Of a stretch of 64,000 nt of DNA, positions 20,756-32,213 are shown in pieces. Source of the stretch: Desmodesmus armatus (Eukaryota; Chlorophyta; Chlorophyceae; Sphaeropleales; Scenedesmaceae); contig VIIQ02000031.1 in assembly GCA_007449985.2 (NCBI GenBank), forward strand, positions 1 through 64,000, read 5' to 3'. Each line of letters begins with the position of its first letter. Position 1 is the stretch's first letter. A program made the translations under genes and the position numbers. The notes beneath the pieces are model-generated. The model made no database searches, was not told where the DNA came from, and worked only from the letters and a program-made list of their open reading frames with translations.

Positions 20756-23700
20756 TCAGGTCGCAGGGTGCTGTGCCGCTGCTGACGCTCCCGCTGCTGC
20801 TGCCGCTGCTTTGCGCTGCGCAAGCGCCTTGCACACTGGCTTGTGCTGCTTCCAGTGCTGGTTTTGGCAAGCCTTGCTGCAGTACCGCACCCCAAGGCAA
20901 CCCTTGCACAGCCCCACACCCCCGCCAACCAACTTCAGCTCCGACGGGCCTTGGGACGCCCCACACACTGGGTTGTTGCAGAGGGTCTTCAGCGGCACAG
21001 CGCAGCACACCTTGCCTGTTGCCAGCAGCTGCTGCACCAACTCCTCCACAGCAGCAGCGACTTCACTGGTGCAGTCAGCTGCTGTCTGCCGTGCAGCAAG
21101 CAGCTGCTGCAGCTGCTGCACAAGACCCATAGCATCGCACCCAGCCGCTTCTATGACCTCACTATGTGCTGTGATCCAGTTCTGTATCACATCGACTAGC
21201 ACCTGGCTGTGACTCCAAGTTGGCATGTTGGGTGCATCCTTGTACACACGGTCGAAGAAAAACCAAGCTGCACTGAAGTCCGGCACTGTAGGTGATGGCA
21301 TCTGTAGGCTGCTGAGGCTCCTGGGTCCCCTTCTGCTGCTGCTGCTGCGGTTGCTGCTGCTGCCAGCTCGTTGAGGAGCTGCAAGCTGGGCTAAGAGCCC
21401 TCGTAGACTTTCTCTCAACTCCTGAGCCCACAGCAAGCAGCAGCGCCCAAACAGCACCAAAGTCGGCAGCCGCGAAGCAGGGTCATACCATGTATGGTAC
21501 AGCGGTGCGCCCCGGCTGCGTTGCCCTGCTGTGCTTTTGGGATGCCAGCGGCTTGCAGTAACGCCGCCGGCCAGTGGTCATCCTGCAATAGCGTTACAGC
21601 CACGCGACAGAGGAGGAAGGGCACGTGCGCTGCGCCCGCGCATAGACGGGCTGTGGGTGCGCTGTCTGTCGATAGAAGCTTGAGGCAGCTCGTTGCCAAA
21701 CTGAAGAAAGCTCGGACAGACTTTCCGGAGTCTTGTGCTTGGCAGCAAAGCGACACCGCTGGCAGGGTACCATCCCACGCGCAGAAAAGAAGCCGAAAGA
21801 CTCCGATCTCCAGCAGCTTCTGATCGAAATCCTTCGCAACTCCCGTTGCTGTAGCTCGCACGAACGCCTCGATGACCGCAAAAGCGTCAACAGCGGCAGC
21901 GAGGCAAGTCCTCAACAGCCCGAGGGTTGTTGTTGACTCTGCAGGAACATCAGGCAGGCCGAGCGCCACCCAGCCAGGCGGTATCTGTGCTGCCAGCAGT
22001 GCAGCCCGAGCTGACTCATCAACCCCTTCTGTCGCAAGCTTCATGCATCGCCGCAGGATAGGCCCAAGAGCTGCTACGGTTGCCTCCAAGGCGTGCACGA
22101 GCTGCTGTTTGCGCTCTGTCTCTGCAGTTCCGGCACTGCTGCTGGCTCTTGCAGGGCCGCCCCGTTCTGCTGCTGCCACGTCTGCTGCCACACTGCTGTG
22201 AGGCCCTCGACAACTTTACCCCCGAGCTTCAGAACTGCGGGCAGCATGTCGGAAAGCCACTGCACCGGCAGCTGCTGCAGCAGCCAAGGGTCATCACTCA
22301 CACGAGGCAGGGCCTCTGCATAAGTCTCCCACCATAGGGAGGCCTGCGCACCAACCCTTGCGGCAGTCTTCATCCGCTGCAGGCAAGCAGCACGGCCGGT
22401 CGGCAGTCGCGCAGCGCCATGCAACCCCACGAGCGGCATCAGAAGTGTCAGCTGCCGCTCTAGCTGCAGCTGACCCTCCGGCAGCTGCAGATGCTGCTGC
22501 CACAGCGCTGCCTGCTTCTCTGGAGGGATGTGAGTGCCGGGTCGCAGCATGAGGTCCATCGTTTGCCCGAACACTGTCGCAACGTCATGTAGGGTTTCGG
22601 CAACTGTTATGACACCAAACTGAAAAGGTGTGGAGGGCTGCGCGAACATGACTGCTGCCCACACAGCCACCCGGGGGTCCACACCCAGTAGTGCAAACAG
22701 CTTGCGGTGTGAGCGGGTCAGCTTGGGCAGTAGCCGTACAGCGTCTGTGAAATGGGAAACTGCTTGGGCAGTGTACTCTTCTATAGGAAGCTCTGGAGGG
22801 AGTTGGTTGAGCCGTTGCCGAACTGCTCGGACCTCCAGCTGGGTAAGCCGCCTGCCAATGCTGCTGCCAGCAGCAGTGCTGCCGCTGGCAGCAGCAGCAG
22901 CACCACTGCTGCCACTGCTGGCGATGCTGCTGGCAGCAGCACCGCCACTGCTGCCGCTGCCGCTGCTGCGCCCAGCAGCAGCAGCGCCACTGCTGCTGAT
23001 GCTGCCGTCGGCAGCACTGCTGCTGGCAGCAGCACCGCTGCTGCTGCCGCTGCTGCGCTCAGCTGCATTGCCAGCCCCTGCGTCTCCCTGCAATGCTGCT
23101 GCACCTGCAAAGTCATCCTGCCTCACGCCCTGCCGCTCCTTGATCATAAGTGCAAGGGCCAGCACCGCACCGTTCAAGGCCACCGACGGAAGGAAGTGCG
23201 ACGAGTTGATCACTTGCAGCAGCGTGGGGTTGTCTATCAATGCCTGATAGTCCATATGGATGGGCGCACAGCCCTGTGAAAGCCATAGATCGTTGCTGAG
23301 ACCTGCAAAGCCCTGTGGAGGAGTCCTTGCATGCGCAAGGCTACATCCGGGTGCGGCTGCTGCTGTCCGATGAGGAGGTTGCTGACTAGGTGGACACTGG
23401 CTAAGGCCATGTGACACACTGGCCCTGCTAGCGAGGCGACCATGTGCTGCCGGTGCACACCAGCAGGCCACCAGGGTAACAGTAGTGTCACAAACAGCAG
23501 CAGCATTTCAGCATGGGCGACTGTAGCTTCGGGGTACTCCATGCTGCTGGTGCTGCTGCTGCTGGGTGCTGTTGGTGTGTTGCTGCTTGCCCCTGCGGCG
23601 GCTGCAGCAGCAGCAGCTTGCTGTGCCGCCTTTGTCATATCTGCTGCTGTGTCTGTAAGCACCTCTGGTAGGGTGCGTAGCAGGCCTGACTGCTCTAGCT

Positions 23701-25119
23701 GCTGCCGCATTGCCTGTTTAATCCTGCTGCTGGCGGCCTCCCCTGATGCGCAGCCATCAACGTCGGCGTTTCGTAGGAACATGCATAACGCCTGGCTGGA
23801 GAGGTTGACCACAGTGCTGTTGTCTGGGTCCTGCTCTGAAACGTTCACGAATGCTGTGGCAAGCGTCAAGGGGACCTGCAGGAGCAAAGGGAGCACATTT
23901 TAGGGTAGGATTCAATGCAAGAAGTGATTGAGGCTGGATGAAGTGGGACGGGCATGACCAATGCCTGTAGGGCTTTGTTGGGCACAACCAAGCTTCAAGG
24001 GGACCTGCAGGAGCAAAGGGATCACGTACCAGGGTTGAGGTGTTTGATTGGTGGTTCAGGGTCGAGCTTCTGGTGCAGCCGGATGGTGTGGGTGCCCATC
24101 CCTTTTCATCCGGCTGCACCAAAAGCTCGACCCTGAACCCCAGCATCTCAACCCTGATACGTGATCCCTTTGAAAGGACCCTGATGTTGGGCACCCACAC
24201 TATCAGGGCTCTGTCAGGCACTACCATACCTCTTTGCACTAGAGCATGGTTCCTGAGCATATTGTACCAGGTGACCTGGAGTCATGATCTGGGTTGTTAG
24301 TGGTGCTCAGGTCGCATTCAACAGCAGTTGATCAACAGGTCCCCACCAACGTGGCGGACGCCACTGGCAGTTTTAAGAATGCGTCTGGTGTGGTGAGGTG
24401 CAGCTGTTAGGCATTTGAATGATAGTACCGCTACAGAGCTAGTCACCCTGTTGTGATCCACACCTGCATATACAGCACCAGATGATCAACAGACCCCCCA
24501 CCCCCCACTCCCACCCCCCAACTTGGGGGACGCCACTGGCAGTGTTGGGGATGCGTCCTGTGTGGGGTGCAGCTGTTGTGCGTCTGAACTTATTCAGTGC
24601 TAGTGCTGCAGCAGCTGGTCACACTGTTGAGAATCACACCTGCAAATTCAGGCAGCTGTTGTGTGTTTGAATGCTAGTACTGCTGCAGCAGCTGGTCACA
24701 CTGTTATGAGTATCTTTGGCTGCATATGTTGAGATTCACACCTGCATATCCAGCACCAGCTTCTTCCATGTGGCCTTGGGGCAAGCCTCCAGCGCTGATA
24801 GCTCCCTCACAAGCTGTTCAGCACTGGCAGCTTGAAGTTCAACCTCATGGCGAGATGATTCAATGGCATCTAGTGTCTGGAGGCAGTTTGCCCACAGTTT
24901 CACATGGTGGGTGCCCATCTGTCCTCCAACCTGGCAGCAGCAGGTGGCAACAACATCACATGCTTTACCACACAGCGCAGCAAGCTGAATAGACTGACCA
25001 TGACGTGGACATACGAAGTGAATGAAGGCACTTAGATGATTTCTCGGGAGGCAAAGCAGGTGCGTGCCACACATGCAGGACAGCAGCAGCAACATGTTTT
25101 CAGCAGATAATGCACACAT
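20756..25119 (-). CDS. MYND-finger protein with long helical N-terminal region
   Basis: The C-terminus (about 20960-20810) carries a MYND zinc finger: CGASQGPSELKLVG, then LCKGCLGVRYCSKACQ and NQHWKQHKPVC, with the expected Cys/His ladder. MYND domains bind proline-rich protein partners. Upstream lie several hundred residues of helical sequence with Ser/Gly/Ala runs (about 23090-22870). An exon ending KKLVLDMQ at 24742 (CAG then GTGTGA) joins in phase to VPLTLATAFVN at 23875 (CTCCTGCAG). The body 23875-20756 is otherwise read without introns but changes frame three times: near 23280, within 22190-22075, and near 21509 where one extra base restores WYDPASRLPTLVLF. The first exon is uncertain; ATG at 25119 is only the first available. 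Large MYND proteins of this build are common and uncharacterised in volvocalean algae. Confidence 0.75.
23985..24650 (-). repeat. Copies of splice junctions inside a MYND-gene intron
   Basis: The intron 24741-23876 contains a second copy of its acceptor boundary (GGGGACCTGCAGGAGCAAAGGG at 23998-24019 on the plus strand). It also holds two copies of its donor boundary (CACACCTGCATAT near 24461 and CACACCTGCAAAT near 24628). Donor copies lie on the donor side and the acceptor copy on the acceptor side. Confidence 0.7.
24014..24172. repeat. Long inverted repeat in MYND-gene intron
   Basis: Arms 24014-24084 and 24107-24172 are about 90% complementary over 66-71 bp (CAAAGGGATCACGTA... facing its inverse) with a 22-nt loop. 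One arm starts inside the duplicated acceptor boundary, so the fold may have arisen from it. Confidence 0.75.
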
Positions 25120-25736
25120 GGCCCCAGGCAGTCACAAGATCCAATGTATTCGAACGAACCTTTGGATTTTCTTGTTACAAACCAGCCCGCAGCGTGATGG
25201 CATACATGCACGAATCGAAGCAGTGTTTCCCGCCTTCAGGCCTGGAGCGCGCTTCCTTCTGATGTGATGTCAAGTTTTGGTAAAGTAAAGCCTGAAAAAA
25301 AGCCGAGCATATGAAACGCGGCCGCTGTACACTTACGGCTGAGGTGCATGCATGTGCAGACACACAAAGTACCTGACCCCAGGGGCCCCCATATGTGGAG
25401 AGTCACACTTCCTCTGTGCAGCCCTTGGTCTGCGCAAACATATACAGCACATACTCTCACATCTACTTGTTTGTTTTGTTTGAATGCCGTGCTGGCATGA
25501 GCCACCGCCAGTAAGTAGCAATCCAGCTGGCTCACCCATCGACTGTGAAAAGGTGCCGACTCTCTCTGGCTGATTAGTCATGTCTGTGCACTTGCTATTT
25601 GAACAGTTCGACTGCACATTTCACCTGGCTGTCACAATGAACCATTGTCAGCAACTGAGACATCCTGGGAGCCCTGCTGTTGCTTGATCAGCAACTGCCA
25701 ACCTCAAGCCTACTGCTATTCCACGTTTCACAGCCT
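25120..25736. other. Intergenic stretch
   Basis: I see no convincing gene. It should contain the promoter and possibly a first exon of the leftward MYND gene. Confidence 0.4.
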
Positions 25737-25741
25737 TACAT
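25737..25741 (-). terminator. TGTAA poly(A) signal (thioredoxin-like gene)
   Basis: TGTAA on the minus strand 345 nt after the stop at 26086, so the helical-looking frame at 25648-26073 is probably 3' UTR. Confidence 0.45.
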
Positions 25742-26085
25742 GTTTTCAAACGGACCTCAGCCAGTGAATTTGCAGCAACAGATGCAAACATTGCAACAAG
25801 CTGGTTCCTCTGCTTGCAGAAAACTGCCTGACAGACGCAACAACACTGTTTCATGCAGCCTAGCTGCAGCAGGAGCAAATCAAAGCAGCACAATAGAGAC
25901 CAAGCAGCCAAGCACACGGCCAACCTTGAATACTGAGCAACATGTACATCAGACCAGGCTGATCTACGCATGACCCACTCCAGAAACACAACACCACTGT
26001 CCCAGCTCCACCGCAGTGGCATCACGCCCAAGAGCCTATCAAAAATCTTATTGAGGTGATAGGCTATCACCATTGATCATGACTA

Positions 26086-28973
26086 CTATTCGTAATCATC
26101 GTCTGCATCATCGTCATCATAGTCATCCCCTGCCCTGCCTTTGGTACGCCTCTCTTGGGGCTTGCTGCTGGGTAGGCTGAAGCCCTTCAGGTTGGCGGCA
26201 ATGTCAGTGATGAAGGCCTGTCGGGAACAAGGGGTGGGGTGGGGGCGGGGGGGGGGGGGGGGGGGTAGCATACAAGGCAACACGGGGCGATGTCGGCATG
26301 ATGACAAGGGAGGAGTGCTCCGCGCCAAGAGCTGTGACTGTGTGTGTATAGGGGGGGGGCTGACGCCCTTCAGGTTGGCGGTGATGTCAGTGATGAAGAC
26401 CTGCGGGAGGCAGGGCGAGGGGGGCGGGGGCGGGGGGGGGGGGGGGGGCAGCACACAGCATGAGAGAAAGGGCGAGAATGCCACGGCACATGCCGTGTAC
26501 TCGCTAGGGCTATAGGTGCTGCATGTCGGAGGCGGTGAGAGAGTGTGTGGGTTTGACGCAGTCGGCACATGTCCAGCATGCACCCCTCCCTAGTGGGCCA
26601 CCGCAGTAAGCGAGGGGGCGTCGTGCAAGTGATGGTTTTGTCCCAGTTCCCCCATGAGCCTCTGGCTCCCTTGTGGGTTGCTCAGCTTTTGCTGAGCCAA
26701 TGACTGTCACTGTAACTGTAACTGCAAGAGTGCAAGACTATCCGTGCCAAGGGCTGTGAGAGCAAGAGCGAGTGACTGCGCAGTCGCACTGCGACAGCGA
26801 AGCTGCGCACACGTGCTACATCCCCACCGCGCTCACACCGTGTCATTGAGCGTCGGGCATCCCTTCAGTGCTGCTGCCAGCCTAGACTGCTGTGGAATTG
26901 CCAATTCAGTGGAGTGTGCAGTTGAACCAGCGTGATGGATGCACATGCCTTGTCAGCTCCGCACCAGATCCTCTTGGTACAGCAGCCACGTGGTCACGTG
27001 ATTATCGGATAATCAGCACTGCAGATACAGTCACTGCATTGATGCACACTGTGCAGGCTGCACCGACATATCCTGAAGTACAAGCAGCTGCGCAGGACTG
27101 GAAGCAGGAAAATGTACTTGAAATTTGGTGCACTGCAGGTGTAGCGGCCACGTGGCCAAGTGCACTTGGCCAGCCTAGCCGAGGCTGCACAGCACGACAA
27201 ACACTGCTGCGATTATTCTTGAATAGCCCACTCCCTTGCTTGCCAGCCGCTCACCTGCGCTGTGTCAAAGAAGAAGAAATCTACGTTGTAGTCCATAGCC
27301 TTCTTGCCTTGGTAGTACACCTGAAACACAACAAGCAGGGTGTTGAAAGCATCCGCGGTGTAACAGCAGCACCTCTCACAGCATACAGTGGGCAGCGGTG
27401 TGGGTTACAAATGGCTGCACGCCTACCATGCAGGACCAATTTTGCGCTCCGTCCGGGACGACCGCCCAATGCCGCTGCAGGCATGCACGCAGCGTGCCGC
27501 ACGAACGGTGTGATGGTGACAGCAAGCTCCCAGGAGCCACTCTAGAGCCGCACATGCATGCTGTACATTGTATGTTCCGCTGACCCACCTTGAATGACGG
27601 TGTTCTCGAGATCTTGATGACATGCGCACAGAAGAACTCTGCTTCATGCTCGCAGTTGATGCGCCCCACCGCTATGTCTGGGTGTGTCTCAGCCAGGGCG
27701 TCTGCCAACATGGAGACATGACCGGCAATGCGCTTGCACCTGCAACACATGCGCAAGGCAATGCAGCGGTTTGGCAATGACAAACTTGTGACTGATGGGT
27801 CTCGGCCAGGGCGTTTCAAACGCTGGGCCAGCATGGACACATGACCGGCAATGCGCTTGCACCTGCAGCACATGCGCAAGGCAATCGGGCGGTCTGGCAT
27901 TGGCACACTCGTGAGTGAATTTGACACCGCCTCCCGGGGGGGGGGGGGGGCTTGACAACCACACTGGCAGTAAAAGGCTTCACACGCGGACGGTGCTGAG
28001 CGCTTGCGTATGCAACAAATGCCAAGCCAGTCCGTGTCTCATAAATCTGATGCTGAGCGGTCACGCCACATGTAAGGTTGCAATGGCATGATGATGGCAC
28101 CCCTGCTGTTGGGTCTGAGTCAGCGCATTTCTTCCCCTTGCTGCTGTGCAGCTGCAGTGCGGAATTTGGCAGGAATTTCTGTAGAGTATTGTATCATACG
28201 AGTCAGTGACTGCATTCACCACACAGCATGCCGTATGATGTGCATACAGCAAGATGGTGGGCTGGTCCTAGGCCCTGTCTCAATGCTGCTTGGTGCAGTT
28301 GTAGTGCGCTGTAATGTCTCTGAGAAAAGTGCTGCTGTTCACAAGCCCGCCACCAGATGCACATGTACATGCCAACGCCACACAGCATGCTCACCCTCTG
28401 CAGAAGTCTGCACGCAAGAACAGCAGAGCAGCAAAGAGGCATATCAGGCAGGCGTTATGAATGCACAACACGGGTCCACTTGGCTCAATTAGTAGTGCCA
28501 CCATGCAGCTCTACTTGGCTTTATCATAAAGTCAAGGCATGAGCACACATGCTATAATGAGGAGGACTGTGTAGCTGCAGATGGCAGGGGTGCCAATGCA
28601 AGTGGTCCTGACTGACACCAACAGTGCGCATGTGAAGGAGGGGCTACAAGCTTCCACAACAGCAACGGCACCACACTGCCGCTATGCAGCATGGTGTGCC
28701 CGTCACTGCCTTGCCATTGCGCATGCATGCACATGCGGCTGCTGTGGCTGAGTATTTGGTACAGATGCAGTCCCCACCTGCATAGAACTCCACCAACCAT
28801 ACCCGTCCGTCTGCTATTCTGCCCCAGAAAGTGAGTTCTGTCAGGTCGGTGACATTGGTACTGGCTGGGATTTCGACTGGCGGGCAGAGGTGCGGGTTGA
28901 ACTGCATCTGCTGTCCATTACATAAGGTTGCTGTGCATATGAACAGCAAGATGCACAGCTTTGCGAGCTGCAT
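26086..28973 (-). CDS. Secreted thioredoxin/PDI-like protein with acidic tail
   Basis: ATG at 28973 opens a signal peptide (MQLAKLCILLFICTATLCNG); exon 1 (28973-28778) ends in WLVEFYA, the usual strand before a thioredoxin active site. Exon 27739-27589 gives CKRIAGHVSMLA, AVGRINCEHEAEF and SRTPSFK; the cis-proline TP is present. Exon 27320-27255 gives VYYQGKKAMDYN. The last exon (26217-26086) gives FITDIAANLKG and the acidic end DDYDDDDADDDYE. These exons join in phase. The exon expected to supply the first active-site Cys (P-W-C-G-H) was not found between 28777 and 27740; phases require an exon there whose length is 3n+1. A role in disulfide exchange in the ER is inferred from family. There is no KDEL-type end. 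Partial exon copies are present. Confidence 0.7.
26340..26405 (-). repeat. Acceptor-side copy of the last thioredoxin-gene exon
   Basis: A truncated copy reading VFITDITANLKGV with its acceptor lies upstream (in gene order) of the real last exon at 26217. It is followed by a G/C homopolymer tract. Confidence 0.75.
27740..27900 (-). repeat. Acceptor-side copy of the CKRIAGHVSML exon
   Basis: About 125 bp (intron end GCGCATGTGCTGCAG plus CKRIAGHVSMLA) is tandemly repeated. The downstream copy starting at 27739 is the complete exon; the upstream one decays after QRLKRPG. Confidence 0.8.
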
Positions 28974-29499
28974 CGTTCAGTTTCGGTGGAGCAGTGTGGT
29001 CAGCTTGCAACTGCTGCAGATGGCAGTTGACCTGTCAGACTGGTGGTGCGGAGCCTGATCAGCAACAATGACCGCAACCTCAGCAACAAGGAGTGTTGTA
29101 CCACGGGTCATCAGCTTCTGCGCTGGTTTCGGCCGGCAGGCAGGGTCCAAGGTTGCGCGGTCTAAGAGTCACATGTGGGGAGCCTTCTTCGATTGTCGCA
29201 TTGCATTACAGTTTGGTGTGCAATGTTGAATGCGCATGCCCCATGGTGAGAGCCGGCATACTCGCCGAAGTCAATGTTGAGTCAAACATGCAAGGCATGC
29301 TGATACAAGCATCAATGCAGCCAACATCAGCAGCAGATCCAGCACACAAGTGCAGCTGAACTATCACTGCTAGGCAGTTGGTGTGTCTGACTGTCCGAAC
29401 TGGCAGTTGTGAACCGGCCCATCCCCGATTGGGAGATGCTTTTTCCATCTCGTTGCTGCAACAAAGTGCCTGGAAACAAGTGGTGGAGCCTATTTCAAC
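28974..29499. promoter_or_regulatory. Divergent intergenic region
   Basis: Lies between the start codons of the leftward thioredoxin-like gene (28973) and the rightward helicase-associated protein (29500). No conserved motif recognised; it must hold both promoters and 5' leaders. Confidence 0.45.
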
Positions 29500-32095
29500 A
29501 TGCTCGTGCCTGCAGCGTCCTCATCGTGGCTGGTGTCCCTTCCGTCAGCAGCAAGACTGTGTGGGAGCAACCAGCAGATCGTGCCAAGGGTTCCTGTGTC
29601 GCAACAGCACTCTTACAACTACGACAACAAGTATAGCACGCCACAGCTGCAGCAGTGGGCTTCAGCAGGCGCTGCAGCTCTTTCAGCAGCGGCAGCAACA
29701 CGAACAGCAGCAGCACAAACAGCACCAGCAGGACGTCCCAAAGCGTTACAACCACAAGACGCAGACGACGTTAGCACCACTCGAGCTCGCCTCTACGCTC
29801 TCTACAGCTTCTGCGCAGCCCACAACCGCCTGCCGGGCGTACATGAATCCCACGAAGGGGTAGCAGTAGGCCATTGGGCTGAAAAGTGCAGGCAGCAGCA
29901 CCAGCAACAAGCCTTAGATCCAGACCTAGCTTCAGCGTTACAGACCATACCCGGATGGAGCTGGGAGCTTCAAATGGCCGTGCTGGCAGACAGCTTCGAA
30001 ACAGGCCTGCAGCAGTTGGCAGATTATACAAGGCGGTACGGGCTCCCTCCAAGGCGCAGCCCTACAGCAGCACAACGCGGCAGCAGTGGCAGCAGTGGTA
30101 GTGGTATCCGCAGGCCGGGGAAGCCCAGTGATGCTGAGTTGGAAGCTGCAGTTGCTGTGCGCAAGAAGGTAAGGCATCTTGGGGAGTGAGGAAGGAGTGG
30201 CCCGCCCCCCCTGTGTGCGCATGTGTTGGAGGGTGAATGGCAATGAACAGACATGTTTCATCAGCCACAATGGCCACCTTCAGTTCCTCTCGTGAGAGTG
30301 CGAGTGTGTGTGAGGGGGGGGGGGGGGGCTGTCTGTGTGGTATAGCAGGGTCAATGAAGGAAGCTGTAGTGGTTTTCACTACCTCACTCTGTTGACCATA
30401 ACAGCCTCCCCAGTTGTAATTCCCCGGCTCGCTGGCTGGTGCTGAGGTTGGGACCCTGTCCCCAATTACTGTACTGTACTGTACCGTAATTGCTCAGACG
30501 CTGTGTGTGGTTCAGATGCTGTTCGCGCGGTCACTAGGGGGATAACACCGGCAGTGTTGCAACCCGTGCCCTTGCCACACACCCCTGCACTCACCAACCC
30601 CCACTGCTTCGTGCTGTGCGGCTGTCCGCGCTGCTGCTGCCAAATGCGCTGCACCCCCCAATATCAACACAGCTGGTGGAGCAGCGGAAGCGAGGTGTGC
30701 TGACACAGCAGCAGATGGATGCGGTGGAACAAGCAGTAGAAGGTGGGTGCCAAAACAGCAGCAGCCACAGTGGTGAGACCAATGTTTGTCCCCTTGACAA
30801 TCAAACCAAGCTGCAAAGTTGACAAACCTACCACAAGCTGGAAGCTTTATACAGTACAGCTGAGCTCGACCGCTGAGCATGAAAGCTGCAGGTCCTGTGG
30901 TCCCCGGCAGTTGGGTGCGCCAGACCACTTGGGGGCCAGTTGCACATGGACAGTTTTGCATGTGCAAGCTGCTGGTGCTTGTTGATGTTCCAGTGCTGTT
31001 TGCGTCTGCTTGAACCGAGAACCCTCCAATATGGGTGCCCGTGTGCTGGGTGGATTTTTGATCATGCCGTTGAGCAGTACTGCCGTTGAGTTATTTTTTG
31101 GTTTTACCAGGGGGGAGCGTAATCCCACCGGCCGTTTGGTAGCCGTGTGTCTTCACTGATGCAGTGCTTACGATGTGAGTAGTGGCAAGCTGAAGGGGAA
31201 TGAGCTAAACTGAGCTGAGCTGACCAGTTGTTGCATGTGTGTGTGCTGGCGGCAGGTTGGAAGTGGGACTGGCGCGTCCGCTCACCGCCACTGGAGGGGA
31301 CCATTGCCATACTGCAGGACTTCCACCGGCAACATGGGCGGCTGCCAAAGAACAATGAGGTAAGACACACAGGTTCTACAGGCGTGACTAAGATCGATTG
31401 TTTGATTCCACAGACAGACGGTTGTGCTGTGGACCTCAAGTCCAAATTGATGGCGGGGGGTGGCGGGTGAGGGGTGGGGGGCAGCATTTCCATCTGCAGG
31501 TGTGCATCTGCAGCGCTGCTATTTGTTACTGGGTACGTGCCGTAGGCGAGGTACTCATGCACTGCTTTTCCGCATCCAGGGAATTGCCTACATGGGATTG
31601 TGTGCCAAGTGTGGGTGCCTAACTCGCTGCACTAGGTGCATGCTGCTCAAATATCCACAGCCGTCATGCAGCCGACAACATGCTGTTTGTCAACAGGTGT
31701 AATATTGATTGGTTGATTGTTTGTCGACGTTTCTGTCCGTACAGAAGCTGGAGGATGGCTTCCTGATCGGCGAGTGGTGCATGAATCGTCGGGGCGAGTA
31801 CAGTCGCGGCGAGCTCGAGCTGGACGTCGCTGCTGCTTTGGAGAGCCAGGTGCCCGGTTGGCTCTGGAATCGCCAGGATACCGTGTTCGAAAAGAACTTG
31901 GAAGCGCTGGCCGGCTTTGCTGCGGAGCATGGCCGCATGCCCGCGCAGCGAGAGGCGTGGGGGGACGTGCGTGTAGGAGCGTGGTGCAACAAGCGACGGT
32001 TGCAGTATAAAGCGGGGAATCTGCCAGCAGACCGCGTGGCTGCGTTGGAGGCTATTCCCGGCTGGTGGTGGAACTGTGATGAAATGCCGATGTGA
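29500..32095 (+). CDS. Helicase-associated (HA) repeat protein, probably organelle-targeted
   Basis: Four exons join in phase: 29500-30168, 30673-30742, 31256-31359 and 31745-32095, giving 397 residues with no frame break. Donors are GTAAGG, GTGGGT and GTAAGA; acceptors AACACAG, GGCGGCAG and CGTACAG. ATG at 29500 starts a Ser/Ala-rich basic leader that looks like a transit peptide. Four helicase-associated repeats follow, marked by HNRLP...IPGWSWEL, then VEGWKWDWRV, HGRLPKNN...VPGWLWN and HGRMPAQR...IPGWWWNCDE. The HA domain is a three-helix nucleic-acid-binding unit often found beside helicases; no helicase domain is encoded here. Proteins made only of HA repeats are common in algae and functionally obscure. 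Target compartment is inference. Confidence 0.85.
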
Positions 32096-32208
32096 TATTT
32101 ATGATGTGGAGGGCAAGCACAGCTTGCGCTTGAGTGCATGCGCGGGTGCTGACTTTCACCCTCACCAACCTATTTGTCTGAACAAGACGAGACGTGTCAC
32201 TAAGTTGA

Positions 32209-32213
32209 TGTAA
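32209..32213 (+). terminator. TGTAA poly(A) signal (HA-repeat gene)
   Basis: TGTAA 114 nt after the stop codon, the canonical algal signal at a typical distance. Confidence 0.6.

Noticed and set aside
22074..23471. Ser/Gly/Ala-rich 465-residue frame as a separate gene
   Set aside because: It overlaps and continues in shifted frame both upstream and downstream sequence of the MYND gene; treated as part of that gene with frame breaks.
25648..26073. Helical-looking minus-strand frame (NSLAEVRLKTCKAVKRG)
   Set aside because: It lies between the thioredoxin-like stop at 26086 and a TGTAA signal at 25741, so 3' UTR is the simpler reading.
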